Made by a program: the position numbers and the translations under genes. The notes under the pieces were generated by a model. That model ran no database searches, was not told where the DNA came from, and was given only the letters and a program-made list of their open reading frames with translations. Below are positions 26,424 to 34,346 of a DNA stretch of 64,000 nt, piece after piece (position 1 is the stretch's first letter; the number at the start of each line of letters is the position of its first letter). The DNA lies in the NCBI RefSeq assembly GCF_034479375.1, contig NZ_CP140155.1, forward strand, positions 4,378,501 to 4,442,500. The letters are read 5' to 3'. Source of the stretch: Rhodopseudomonas palustris. Its GTDB lineage: Bacteria; Pseudomonadota; Alphaproteobacteria; Rhizobiales; Xanthobacteraceae.

Positions 26424-27158
26424 ATGTCTTTCTGGAATCGTCACAAGATCTTCGAGACGAACTCGATCATCCTGATCGTCGGCATTCTGCTCGTGATCTC
26501 GATCGGCGGCCTGGTCGAGATCCTGCCGCTGTTCTACCTCAAGAGCACGATCGAGAAGGTCGACGGGATGCGTCCCTATACGCCGCTCGAACTGGCCGGC
26601 CGCAACATCTACATCCGCGAGGGCTGCTATCTCTGCCACTCGCAGATGATCCGTCCGCTGCGCGACGAGATCGAGCGCTACGGCCACTACTCGCTCGCCG
26701 CCGAAAGCATGTACGACCATCCGTTCCAGTGGGGCTCCAAGCGCACCGGTCCGGATCTGGCGCGGGTCGGCGGCAAGTATTCCGACGACTGGCACGTCGC
26801 GCATCTGAGGGACCCGCGGTCGATCGTGCCGCAGTCGGTGATGCCGGCCTATGCGTTCCTCGGCAAAACCACCGTCGACGGTGCGAGCCTGTCCGATCAT
26901 CTGCGCACCAACCGCACCCTCGGCGTGCCCTACAGCGAAGAAGACGTCGCCAAGGCGGCCGAAGACCTCAAGACCCAGGTCGATCCCGACAGTGCCGGCG
27001 CAGCCGACCTGCTGAAGCGCTATCCCAAGGCCGTGGTCCGCAATTTCGACGGCCAGGACGGCGCTCCGACCGAACTCGACGCGCTGGTCGCCTATCTGCA
27101 GATGCTCGGCACGCTCGTCGACTTCAAGCTCTACAATGAAAAAGCCAATTTGCGCTGA
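26424..27158 (+). CDS. ccoO: cbb3-type cytochrome c oxidase subunit II (monohaem cytochrome c)
   Basis: This 244-residue subunit (FixO) has one N-terminal membrane anchor ([26 protein letters not shown]) and a periplasmic cytochrome c domain. The haem-binding motif is C68-YL-C71-H72 in [15 protein letters not shown], and a probable Met ligand lies in [11 protein letters not shown]. It passes electrons from CcoP to CcoN. The ATG at 26424 lies 11 bp after the ccoN stop with AAGGA in between. Confidence 0.98.
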   Translation: MSFWNRHKIFETNSIILIVGILLVISIGGLVEILPLFYLKSTIEKVDGMRPYTPLELAGRNIYIREGCYLCHSQMIRPLRDEIERYGHYSLAAESMYDHPFQWGSKRTGPDLARVGGKYSDDWHVAHLRDPRSIVPQSVMPAYAFLGKTTVDGASLSDHLRTNRTLGVPYSEEDVAKAAEDLKTQVDPDSAGAADLLKRYPKAVVRNFDGQDGAPTELDALVAYLQMLGTLVDFKLYNEKANLR

Positions 27159-27167
27159 GGCCGGGCC

Positions 27168-27332
27168 ATGAAAGCGATCCTCTCCGTCGAGAACTTCGTC
27201 TCCAGCTTCGTCACCATGTGGTGGACGCCGCTGTTCGTGGTGATCTTCCTCGCCATCGTGGCCTACGCGTTATGGCCGAAAAACAAAGCGGCGTTCGACG
27301 ACGCCGCCCGCATGCCGCTGCGAGAGGATTGA
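27168..27332 (+). CDS. ccoQ: cbb3-type oxidase small subunit IV
   Basis: This 54-residue protein has a single membrane helix (WWTPLFVVIFLAIVAYALWP) followed by a short charged cytoplasmic tail (KNKAAFDDAARMPLRED). Size, topology and position between ccoO and ccoP identify it as CcoQ (FixQ), which stabilises the oxidase complex. It starts 9 bp after the ccoO stop and ends 7 bp before ccoP. Confidence 0.95.
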   Translation: MKAILSVENFVSSFVTMWWTPLFVVIFLAIVAYALWPKNKAAFDDAARMPLRED

Positions 27333-27339
27333 TACGACC

Positions 27340-28221
27340 ATGGCTGACCACGCACATCACGCCGAGATCGACAAGGTCACCGGCACCAGCACCACCGGCC
27401 ATGAATGGGACGGCATCAAGGAACTGAACACGCCGCTGCCGCGGTGGTGGATCTGGACCTTCTATGCCTGCATCGTCTGGTCGCTCGGCTACTTCCTGGT
27501 CTACCCGGCCTGGCCGTTGGTGAACGGTTACACCACCGGCTTCTTCAACTACTCCTCGCGCGCCGAACTGGCGGTCGACCTCGCCAAGCTCGACGTGGTG
27601 CGCGGCGACAAGATGGCGGCGCTCGCCGCGGCGCCGCTCGGCGACATCGAGAAGAATCCGGCGCTGCTGGCCCTGGCGCGCGCCAAGGGCAAGGTGGTGT
27701 TCGGCGACAATTGCGCGGCCTGCCACGGCTCCGGCGGCGCCGGCGCCAAGGGCTATCCCAACCTCAACGACGACGACTGGCTCTGGGGCGGCACCCTCGA
27801 GCAGATCGAGAAGACCATCCTGTACGGCGCCCGCTCCGGCCACGACGATGCCCACTTGGGCAATATGCCCTCTTTCGGCAAGGACGGCCTTCTGACAAAG
27901 GATCAGATCATCACCGTGGCGAACTATGTGCGGTCGTTGTCCGGTCTGTCGACCCGGCCTGGCACCGATCTCGCAGCCGGCAAGCAGATCTTCGCGGAGA
28001 ACTGCTCGTCCTGTCACGGCGACGAAGCCAAGGGTAATACCGAACTCGGCGCGCCCAATCTGACCGACCGGATCTGGCTCTACGGCTCGGATGAGGCGAC
28101 TCTGATCGACACCCTGACCAACGGCCGCGGCGGCGTGATGCCGGCCTGGAACGAGCGTCTCGATCCGGCCACCATCAAGGCGATGGCGGTCTACGTGCAC
28201 TCGCTCGGCGGCGGCAAATAG
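27340..28221 (+). CDS. ccoP: cbb3-type cytochrome c oxidase subunit III (dihaem cytochrome c)
   Basis: This 293-residue FixP protein has an N-terminal membrane helix (WWIWTFYACIVWSLGYFLVYPAW) and two periplasmic cytochrome c domains. The haem motifs are C125-AA-C128-H129 and C222-SS-C225-H226. Probable Met ligands are in GNMPSFG and GVMPAWN. It takes electrons from soluble cytochrome c or the bc1 complex and hands them to CcoO. Start at 27340, directly behind ccoQ. Confidence 0.98.
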   Translation: MADHAHHAEIDKVTGTSTTGHEWDGIKELNTPLPRWWIWTFYACIVWSLGYFLVYPAWPLVNGYTTGFFNYSSRAELAVDLAKLDVVRGDKMAALAAAPLGDIEKNPALLALARAKGKVVFGDNCAACHGSGGAGAKGYPNLNDDDWLWGGTLEQIEKTILYGARSGHDDAHLGNMPSFGKDGLLTKDQIITVANYVRSLSGLSTRPGTDLAAGKQIFAENCSSCHGDEAKGNTELGAPNLTDRIWLYGSDEATLIDTLTNGRGGVMPAWNERLDPATIKAMAVYVHSLGGGK

Positions 28222-28330
28222 CCGCCGTCCGCCGGACGGGATCCTCGACGTGTTGGGGGGCACGCGAGTATCGACAGACGCGCCGGCCGCGGAGTCGCGG
28301 CGCGGCGACGAAACCAAGAAGAACCCCGAT

Positions 28331-29797
28331 ATGAACAAGCCCCTGCGCGACACCGATCTGGTTCCGGACGACGACGGAGGCCCGCTCTACGCCGCCGGGA
28401 GGAAGATCTATCCGCAGCGCGTGTCGGGCTCGTTCCGCCGCATCAAGTGGATCCTGATGGCGGTGTGCCTCGGGATCTACTACTTCCTGCCGTTCGTGCG
28501 CTGGAACCGCGGTCTCGGCGCGCCCGACCAGGCGGTGCTGATCGATCTGGCGAACAACCGGTTCTACTTCTTCTTCATCGAATTGTGGCCGCAGGAGATC
28601 TATTACTTCACCGGCCTGCTGATCGTCGCGGCGATCACGCTGTTTCTGATGAACGCGCTCGGCGGCCGGGTGTGGTGCGGCTATCTCTGTCCGCAGACGG
28701 TGTGGACCGATCTGTTCTTCGCGGTCGAGCGGCTGATCGAGGGCGACCGTCGCGAGCGGATGCGCAAGGCGGCGGAGGGCTGGTCGCTGCAGCGCGGCGC
28801 CGAGCTGGTGCTGAAGCACTCGATCTGGCTGATGATCGCGTGGTGGACCGGCGGCGCCTGGGTGCTGTATTTCGCCGACGCGCCGACGCTGATCAAGGAG
28901 CTGGTCACATTCCAGGCGCCGATGGTCGCCTATATCTGGATCGGCATTCTCACCTTCACCACCTACACCCTCGCCGGCTTCATGCGCGAGCAGGTCTGCG
29001 TCTACATGTGCCCGTGGCCGCGGATCCAGGCGGCGCTGACCGACGAATGGGCCCTCAACGTCACCTACAAATACGATCGCGGCGAGACCCGCACGTCGCT
29101 GAAGAAGGCCGCGCAGGCGCGCGCGCTTGGCGAACAGGTCGGCGACTGCGTCGACTGCAACCAGTGCGTCGCGGTGTGCCCGACCGGGATCGACATCCGC
29201 AACGGGCCGCAGCTCGACTGCATCCAGTGCGGCCTGTGCATCGACGCCTGCGACAACGTCATGACCAAGATCGGCCGCCCGACCCGGCTAATCGGCTACG
29301 ACAACGACATCAACATCCATCGCCGGATGGAGGGCAAGCCGGAGGTGTTCAAGCCGCTGCGCGCCCGCACCGTGGTGTATTCGGCGCTGATCGCCGGCAT
29401 CGGCGCGATCATGCTGTACGCGCTGCTGAACCGCAGCCTGCTCGACCTCAACGTGCTGCACGACCGCAATCCGGTCGCGGTGCGGCTCAGCGACGGCTCG
29501 ATCCGCAACGGCTACACCATCCGCTTCCTCAACAAGCGCGGCTTCGACCGGGTCGTCGCGGTCGACGTCGACGGGCCGCCGAACGCGGTGATCCACGTCG
29601 TCGGCGCGGATTCGATCACGCCCGACCGGCCGATGATCATTCTCGCCCGCGACGCCACCACCGAACTGCGCGTGCTGGTGGATTCCCGGCCGTATTCAGA
29701 GGACGAACTCGCACCGTCGACGCCCGTGAAGTTTCACGTCACCGATATCGGCCTCGGCGAAGTCGCATCCGCCAAGGACGTCTTCGTCAAGCCCTGA
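28331..29797 (+). CDS. ccoG: cbb3 oxidase accessory protein CcoG (polyferredoxin, FixG)
   Basis: This protein is 488 residues from the ATG at 28331 (MNKPLRDTDLVPDDDGG). An in-frame GTG at 28250 would add 27 polar residues; I prefer the ATG because GRKIYPQRVSGSFRRIKW then sits at the usual distance from the start. About five membrane helices flank a cytoplasmic bis-[4Fe-4S] domain with CVDCNQCVAVCPTGID and CIQCGLCIDACDNVM. GYLCPQTVW is also conserved. CcoG is involved in copper handling (cupric reductase activity) for cbb3 assembly. Confidence 0.93.
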   Translation: MNKPLRDTDLVPDDDGGPLYAAGRKIYPQRVSGSFRRIKWILMAVCLGIYYFLPFVRWNRGLGAPDQAVLIDLANNRFYFFFIELWPQEIYYFTGLLIVAAITLFLMNALGGRVWCGYLCPQTVWTDLFFAVERLIEGDRRERMRKAAEGWSLQRGAELVLKHSIWLMIAWWTGGAWVLYFADAPTLIKELVTFQAPMVAYIWIGILTFTTYTLAGFMREQVCVYMCPWPRIQAALTDEWALNVTYKYDRGETRTSLKKAAQARALGEQVGDCVDCNQCVAVCPTGIDIRNGPQLDCIQCGLCIDACDNVMTKIGRPTRLIGYDNDINIHRRMEGKPEVFKPLRARTVVYSALIAGIGAIMLYALLNRSLLDLNVLHDRNPVAVRLSDGSIRNGYTIRFLNKRGFDRVVAVDVDGPPNAVIHVVGADSITPDRPMIILARDATTELRVLVDSRPYSEDELAPSTPVKFHVTDIGLGEVASAKDVFVKP

Positions 29798-29817
29798 ACC
29801 GTCACCGGAGCCGTTCC

Positions 29818-30318
29818 ATGAATCGTCCAATCTCCAAGCCTCGGCAACTCACCGGCAGGGTCGTGTTCGTCTCGCTGATCGCCTTCTTCGGCGTGGTGTT
29901 CGGCGTCAACGGACTGATGATGACGCTGGCGATCAAGACGCTGCCGGGCACCGAAGTCGACAGCGCCTACGCCGCGAGCCTCGCTTACGAAAACGAGATC
30001 GCCGCGGCGCGCGATCAGGAAAAGCGCGGCTGGAAGGTCGACGCCAGGGTCGAGCGCCGGCCCGACGGCCGTGCGACGCTGCGGGTCGAGGCGCGCGACC
30101 GCACCGGCCTGCCGCTGTCTGGGCTGAAGTTCTTCGGCCGGCTCGAGCGCCCGGCCGACAAGGCCGGGGACCACGAACTGGTGCTCGCCGAGATCGACAG
30201 CGGGGTGTTTCAGGGCGATGCCGACGGCGTCGCGCCGGGGCGCTGGGATCTGGTGCTGGAGGGCGATCAGGACGGCAATCGCATGTTTCTGTCCAAGAAC
30301 CGCCTGATGCTGAACTGA
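29818..30318 (+). CDS. ccoH: cbb3 oxidase assembly protein CcoH (FixH)
   Basis: This 166-residue protein has an N-terminal membrane anchor (GRVVFVSLIAFFGVVFGVNGLMMTLAI) and a periplasmic domain beginning YAASLAYENEIAAARDQEKRGW. That is the FixH signature that resembles copper or oxidase assembly factors. It is needed for maturation of the cbb3 complex in other bacteria. GGAG lies 9 bp before the ATG, and 20 bp separate it from the ccoG stop. Confidence 0.95.
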   Translation: MNRPISKPRQLTGRVVFVSLIAFFGVVFGVNGLMMTLAIKTLPGTEVDSAYAASLAYENEIAAARDQEKRGWKVDARVERRPDGRATLRVEARDRTGLPLSGLKFFGRLERPADKAGDHELVLAEIDSGVFQGDADGVAPGRWDLVLEGDQDGNRMFLSKNRLMLN

Positions 30319-30352
30319 TGATGGGTCCGGACGAGGATCAAGAGGTCGCCCG

Positions 30353-32548
30353 ATGTTGATGACCCGGGACTTCTCGCACTACGTCAAGGACGTCGATCCG
30401 CAGATCGCGCATCTCGACCTCGCGGTCGAAGGCGTGAGCTGCGCCGGCTGCATGGCCAAGATCGAGCGCGGCCTGTCGGCGATTCCCGATGTGACGCTGG
30501 CGCGCGTCAACCTCACCGACCGCCGCCTCGCGGTGGAGTGGAAGAAGGGCGCGCTGGAGCCGGCGCTGTTCATCGACCGGCTGGCCGAGCTCGGCTACAA
30601 GGCCTATCCCTACGAGCCGGTCCGCGCCGAGGTCGAAGAGGCCGAGCGCAGCAAATTCCTGCTGCGCTGTCTCGGCGTCGCCGCCTTCGCGACCATGAAC
30701 GTGATGATGCTGTCGGTGCCGGTGTGGGTCGGCGGCGATCTCAGTCCCGAAGCGCGTGATTTCTTCCACTGGCTGTCGGCGCTGGTGGTGCTGCCCTGCG
30801 CCGCCTATGCGGGCCAGCCGTTCTTCCAGTCGGCCTGGCGCGCGCTGAAGGCCAAGAGCGTCAATATGGACGTGCCGATCACGATCGGCGTGGTGCTGGC
30901 GCTCGGCATGTCGTTGGTGGAGACCATCCACCACGCCGAGCACACGTACTTCGACGCCGCGATCATGCTGATCACCTTCCTGCTGGCGGGGCGCTTTCTC
31001 GACCAGAAGATGCGGCAGCGAACCCGCGCGGTGGCGGGCAATCTCGCCGCGCTGAAGGCCGAGACCGCGACCAAATTCGTCGGCTCCGACGAGATCAGCG
31101 AAGTGCCGATCGCCGCGGTGCGGGCCGGCGACATCGTGCTGCTGCGCCCGGGCGAGCGCTGCGCGGTCGACGGCAGCGTCGTCGAGGGCCGTTCCGAGAT
31201 CGACCAGAGCCTGATCACCGGCGAGACTTTGTATGTGAAGGCCGAGCGCGGCACCCAAGTCTATGCCGGCACGCTGAACATCTCCGGCACGCTGCGGGTC
31301 CGCGTCGCCGCGGCGGCCGAAGGCACGCTGCTCGCCGAGATCACGAGGCTGCTCGACCACGCGCTGCAGGCGCGCTCGCGCTACGTCCAGCTCGCCGATC
31401 GCGCCTCGCAATACTATGCGCCGGTGGTGCACGCCACCGCGCTGCTCACCACGATCGGCTGGGTGCTGGCCGGCGCAAGCTGGCACGACGCCATCGTGAT
31501 CGGCATCGCGGTGCTGATCATCACCTGTCCCTGCGCGCTGGGGCTCGCGATCCCCGCGGTGCAGACCGTGGCGTCGGGCGCGATGTTCCGCGCCGGCGTG
31601 CTGCTCAATGCCGGCGACGCGATCGAGCGCGCCGCCGCCGTCGACACCATCGTGTTCGACAAGACCGGCACGCTGACGCTGCCTGAGCTCGACGTCGTCA
31701 ACGGCGCCGGCGTGCCCGACGATGTCTTCCAGCTCGCCGGCCGCCTCGCGCTCGCCAGCCATCATCCGGTCGCGGCCGCGGTGGCGCGCGCCGCGCAGGC
31801 CAAGGCGCCGCTTCCCGGCGTCACCGAGGAGCCCGGCCGCGGCGTCCGCGCGTTGTTCGAGGGCGAGGAGCTGCGGCTCGGCAGCCCGGCCTTCTGCGGC
31901 GCCGATGTCGAGGCCAATGCGATCCTCAGCGCCGATCCGGAAGTCTCGGTGGTCGCCTTCAGCCGCGGCGGCCAGCACACGGTGTTCGCGGTCCGGCAGT
32001 TGCTGCGGCCGGACGCTGCCCGGACGATCGACGCGCTGGTCAATCGCGGCATCAGCGTCGAATTGCTGTCGGGCGACCGCGAGCCGGCGGTGCGGCATGC
32101 CGCCGATGCGCTCGGCGTCAGCGCCTGGCGCGCCGGCGTCACTCCGGCCGAGAAGATCGCGCATATCGAGGCGCTGAAGTCGCAGGGCCGCGTGGTGATG
32201 ATGGTCGGCGACGGCATGAACGACGCGCCGTCGCTCGCCGCCGCGCATGTGTCGATGTCGCCGATCAGCGCCACCCATCTCAGCCAGGCGACCGCCGATC
32301 TGGTGTTCCTTGGCAAGGAACTTGCTCCGGTCCTGGCCGCGGTCGATTATTCGCGCAAGGCGATGGCGGTGATGCGGCAGAATCTGGCGCTGGCGATCGG
32401 CTACAATGTGCTCGCGGTGCCGATCGCGATCGCGGGGCTCGCCACGCCATTGATCGCGGCGCTGGCGATGTCCGGCTCGTCGATCCTGGTGATGCTGAAT
32501 GCGATGCGCGCCCGTCGGGTCCGCCTGGGGGGCGCGTCATGGAAGTAA
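30353..32548 (+). CDS. ccoI: Copper-translocating P1B-type ATPase CcoI (FixI)
   Basis: This 731-residue P1B ATPase supplies copper for cbb3 assembly. An N-terminal metal-binding domain carries C30-AG-C33 in GVSCAGCMAKIERG. The transmembrane CPC motif is C392-P-C394 (TCPCALGLA), the phosphorylation site is D436 in FDKTGTLT, the actuator motif is ITGET and the hinge is GDGMNDAPSLA. ASHHPVAAAVARAAQ carries the HP dipeptide of the nucleotide-binding domain. The 3' end overlaps ccoS by 10 bp. Confidence 0.97.
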   Translation: MLMTRDFSHYVKDVDPQIAHLDLAVEGVSCAGCMAKIERGLSAIPDVTLARVNLTDRRLAVEWKKGALEPALFIDRLAELGYKAYPYEPVRAEVEEAERSKFLLRCLGVAAFATMNVMMLSVPVWVGGDLSPEARDFFHWLSALVVLPCAAYAGQPFFQSAWRALKAKSVNMDVPITIGVVLALGMSLVETIHHAEHTYFDAAIMLITFLLAGRFLDQKMRQRTRAVAGNLAALKAETATKFVGSDEISEVPIAAVRAGDIVLLRPGERCAVDGSVVEGRSEIDQSLITGETLYVKAERGTQVYAGTLNISGTLRVRVAAAAEGTLLAEITRLLDHALQARSRYVQLADRASQYYAPVVHATALLTTIGWVLAGASWHDAIVIGIAVLIITCPCALGLAIPAVQTVASGAMFRAGVLLNAGDAIERAAAVDTIVFDKTGTLTLPELDVVNGAGVPDDVFQLAGRLALASHHPVAAAVARAAQAKAPLPGVTEEPGRGVRALFEGEELRLGSPAFCGADVEANAILSADPEVSVVAFSRGGQHTVFAVRQLLRPDAARTIDALVNRGISVELLSGDREPAVRHAADALGVSAWRAGVTPAEKIAHIEALKSQGRVVMMVGDGMNDAPSLAAAHVSMSPISATHLSQATADLVFLGKELAPVLAAVDYSRKAMAVMRQNLALAIGYNVLAVPIAIAGLATPLIAALAMSGSSILVMLNAMRARRVRLGGASWK

Positions 32549-32712
32549 TGGTGATTCTGGTGCCGCTGGCGCTGATGCTGGGACTGCTCGGTCTGGCGGC
32601 GTTCCTGTGGTCGCTGAAAAGCGGTCAGTACGAGGACCTCGACGGCGCCGCCTGGCGGGCGATTTCCGACGACGACCAGACGCCGCGGCCGCCGGCGAAG
32701 GAACCGGCCTGA
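32539..32712 (+). CDS. ccoS: cbb3 oxidase maturation protein CcoS (FixS)
   Basis: This 57-residue protein begins MEVMVILVPLALMLGLLGLAAFLWSLKSGQ, one membrane helix. It is followed by YEDLDGAAWRAISDDD, the conserved block of CcoS/FixS. CcoS is needed for insertion of haem or copper cofactors into CcoN. The start overlaps the last 10 bp of ccoI, implying translational coupling. Confidence 0.95.
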   Translation: MEVMVILVPLALMLGLLGLAAFLWSLKSGQYEDLDGAAWRAISDDDQTPRPPAKEPA

Positions 32713-32742
32713 GAGTGCGAGGCTGGAGAGAGGCAGGCGACA

Positions 32743-32946
32743 ATGGCGATGCTTACTTACTACGACCCGGATGCGCTGATCGCGCCGAAGCCCGCGCCGG
32801 TCGAGCCACGCCCCGAGACTGCGACGGACGAGGATGCCGACGCCCGCTGGCTGCAGTCGCTGTCGCTGCCGCACCGGCTGTTCGTGCGGTTCTACCGGGC
32901 GCTGCGCAAGCTGCAGCCGATGTTCCCGCCGCTGTCCTGCTGCTGA
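32743..32946 (+). CDS. Small protein downstream of ccoS, unknown function
   Basis: This 67-residue ORF begins MAMLTYYDPDALIAPKPAPVEPRPETATDEDADARW and continues with a basic, amphipathic segment LPHRLFVRFYRALRKLQPMFPPLSCC, ending in two Cys. GAGAGAGGCAGG precedes the ATG at 32743. It lies 30 bp after ccoS on the same strand and could be the last gene of the cco transcript. I do not recognise a family. The C-terminal helix could bind a membrane, and the CC end could bind metal; both are speculation. Confidence 0.5.
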   Translation: MAMLTYYDPDALIAPKPAPVEPRPETATDEDADARWLQSLSLPHRLFVRFYRALRKLQPMFPPLSCC

Positions 32947-33024
32947 GCGACGACGATCTCAATCGGCGGGAGCGTAGCGCCAACCGGCGTGTTGATGCAC
33001 GCCGCTGCCACGCATCGCAGCGAG

Positions 33025-33140
33025 CTCCCTCTCCCGCCTGCGGGAGAGGGTTGGGGTGAGGGAGCCCCAAGCAGTGAGCCTGTGCCCTGTCGAACCGCCG
33101 CAGCCCTCCCGATCCGACCTCTCCCGCAAGCCGGAGAAGT
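33025..33140. repeat. REP-like repeat pair (CTCTCCCGCCTGCGGGAGAGG type)
   Basis: A complete hairpin (33026-33050) followed by TTGGGGTGAGGG is matched by a degraded inverted copy (CCTCTCCCGCAAGCCGGAGAAG, 33118-33139). It occupies much of the gap 32947-33249, which holds no gene. Confidence 0.75.
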
Positions 33141-33249
33141 TCCTCCAGCACCAAAGCGTTAAGCCGATTTCATCGGGCTGATACAGACCGCGGCTATCAG
33201 GCCGGCGTACCGTTGACGCGAATCGCCCGCCTCGAATCAAAGAGCCGTC

Positions 33250-33489
33250 ATGCCCCAAGCCAACGCGTCCCAAGCCACTGCGTCCAAAGCGTTCATCATC
33301 GAAGTGAATTCGCGCGCCGCCGGCATTGTCGTCCGCGATGGCCGCGGCTTCCGCTTTCATGCCGCCACCGACGACTTCACGGGGTTGGAGGGCCGCGGCT
33401 TCCGCTCGCCGGGAGACGCCCACAAGGCGGCGCTGCGGCTGTTCGAAAGCCTGCGCGTCGGCCGAGCCGTCAAGCTGGGAGCGGCCTGA
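33250..33489 (+). CDS. Conserved small protein, unknown function
   Basis: This 79-residue soluble protein has a polar start (MPQANASQATASK). Its core FIIEVNSRAAGIVVRDGRGFRFHAATDDFTGLEGRGFRSPGDAHKAALRLFES suggests a short beta-sheet followed by a helix. I recall similar small proteins in bradyrhizobia but no named domain. It is encoded just upstream of the AsnC-type regulator on the same strand, with 113 bp between them. Confidence 0.6.
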   Translation: MPQANASQATASKAFIIEVNSRAAGIVVRDGRGFRFHAATDDFTGLEGRGFRSPGDAHKAALRLFESLRVGRAVKLGAA

Positions 33490-33552
33490 CTGCCACGGCG
33501 TCCGCGCCCGCCCTCCCTCCGCCCGAGCGGAAGTGGGACTTGCATGAAAAAA

Positions 33553-33592
33553 TCTTCCAACTAGAATGGCTAGATCTGCTCTGTTTGGAAGA
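33553..33592 (+). promoter_or_regulatory. Inverted repeat upstream of the AsnC-type regulator (possible operator)
   Basis: TCTTCCAA (33553-33560) and TTGGAAGA (33585-33592) form perfect 8-bp arms with a 24-bp spacer containing CTAGAATGGCTAG. It ends 10 bp before the start codon of the regulator. Lrp/AsnC proteins commonly repress their own gene from such sites. Confidence 0.5.
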
Positions 33593-33602
33593 ATGTTCTA
33601 AG

Positions 33603-34112
33603 ATGACCGATGCCGAGATTCCCGTCGCCGAAACCGGCCGACGGCTGGACGCGATCGACCGCAAGATTCTCACCGTGCTGCAACAGGATGCCTCGCTGTC
33701 GGTGGCCGAGATCGGCGACCGCGTCGGGCTGTCGTCGACGCCGTGCTGGAAGCGGATCCAGCGGCTCGAGGCCGACGGCGTCATCACCCGCCGGGTGGCG
33801 CTGGTCGATCAGGACAAGATCGGGCTCGGCCTGTCGGTGTTCGTCTCGATCGAGAGCGGCGACCATTCCGAAGCCTGGCTGAAGACTTTCGCCGACGCCG
33901 TCAGCGCGATGCCGGAAGTGATCGAGTTCTACCGGATGGCGGGCGACGTCGACTACATGCTGCGCGTCGTCGTCGCCGACATGCGCGCCTACGACATCTT
34001 CTACAAGCGGCTGATCGGGACGGTGCCGCTGAAGAACGTCACCTCGCGATTCGCGATGGAGAAGATCAAGTCGGTCACCGCTCTCCCGGTGCCGCCGATG
34101 AGCGCGGCCTGA
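33603..34112 (+). CDS. Lrp/AsnC family transcriptional regulator
   Basis: This 169-residue regulator has an N-terminal winged helix-turn-helix (LDAIDRKILTVLQQDASLSVAEIGDRVGLSSTPCWKRIQRLEADGVI). A C-terminal RAM ligand-binding domain ends with MRAYDIFYKRLIGTVPLKNVTSRFAMEKIKSVTALPV. This is the branch often controlling amino-acid uptake or degradation in rhizobia. No obvious target operon is adjacent. The ATG at 33603 was chosen because the frame before it has no domain similarity. Confidence 0.93.
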   Translation: MTDAEIPVAETGRRLDAIDRKILTVLQQDASLSVAEIGDRVGLSSTPCWKRIQRLEADGVITRRVALVDQDKIGLGLSVFVSIESGDHSEAWLKTFADAVSAMPEVIEFYRMAGDVDYMLRVVVADMRAYDIFYKRLIGTVPLKNVTSRFAMEKIKSVTALPVPPMSAA

Positions 34113-34284
34113 GAGGATCGGTCGGGTCGTCCGCGAAGGCCGGAGCCGGGCAACCTCCGGCTGCGGGCGGCGGAGCGTTTGGGTGGGCAGCCGCTTCTCC
34201 CGTTTTGATCGGCAATTGATCATTTGCACAAACTAACAGCGCATCGCGCCGGCCTGAATTCCGTAGTCACCTACTTTGGTTTAG

Positions 34285-34296
34285 TCCTAATTAGGA
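34285..34296 (+). promoter_or_regulatory. 12-bp perfect palindrome upstream of the chemoreceptor-like gene
   Basis: TCCTAATTAGGA is a perfect palindrome in an AT-rich stretch 51 bp before the start codon at 34347. It could be a regulator site. No factor is assigned. Confidence 0.45.
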
Positions 34297-34309
34297 AAAA
34301 TCGCGCAGA

Positions 34310-34342
34310 TTCCACCCCGGCGCGCGCGACGCCGGGGTGGAA
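34310..34342 (+). promoter_or_regulatory. Hairpin masking the ribosome-binding site of the chemoreceptor-like gene
   Basis: TTCCACCCCGGCG (34310-34322) and CGCCGGGGTGGAA (34330-34342) pair perfectly over 13 bp with a 7-nt loop. The right arm contains the only Shine-Dalgarno-like GGGGTGG of the gene, and the ATG follows at 34347. There is no U-tract, so a terminator is unlikely. Confidence 0.7.
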
Positions 34343-34346
34343 ACAA

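Noticed and set aside
24690..32712. The cco cluster as a novel system
   Set aside because: All eight genes match the classical ccoNOQP-GHIS order with intact motifs and a standard FNR/FixK box; nothing unusual except a possible extra small gene after ccoS.
34205..34222. TTGATCGGCAATTGATCA upstream of the chemoreceptor-like gene as an FNR site
   Set aside because: Only one half matches at the correct spacing; the second half reads AATTG rather than ATCAA.
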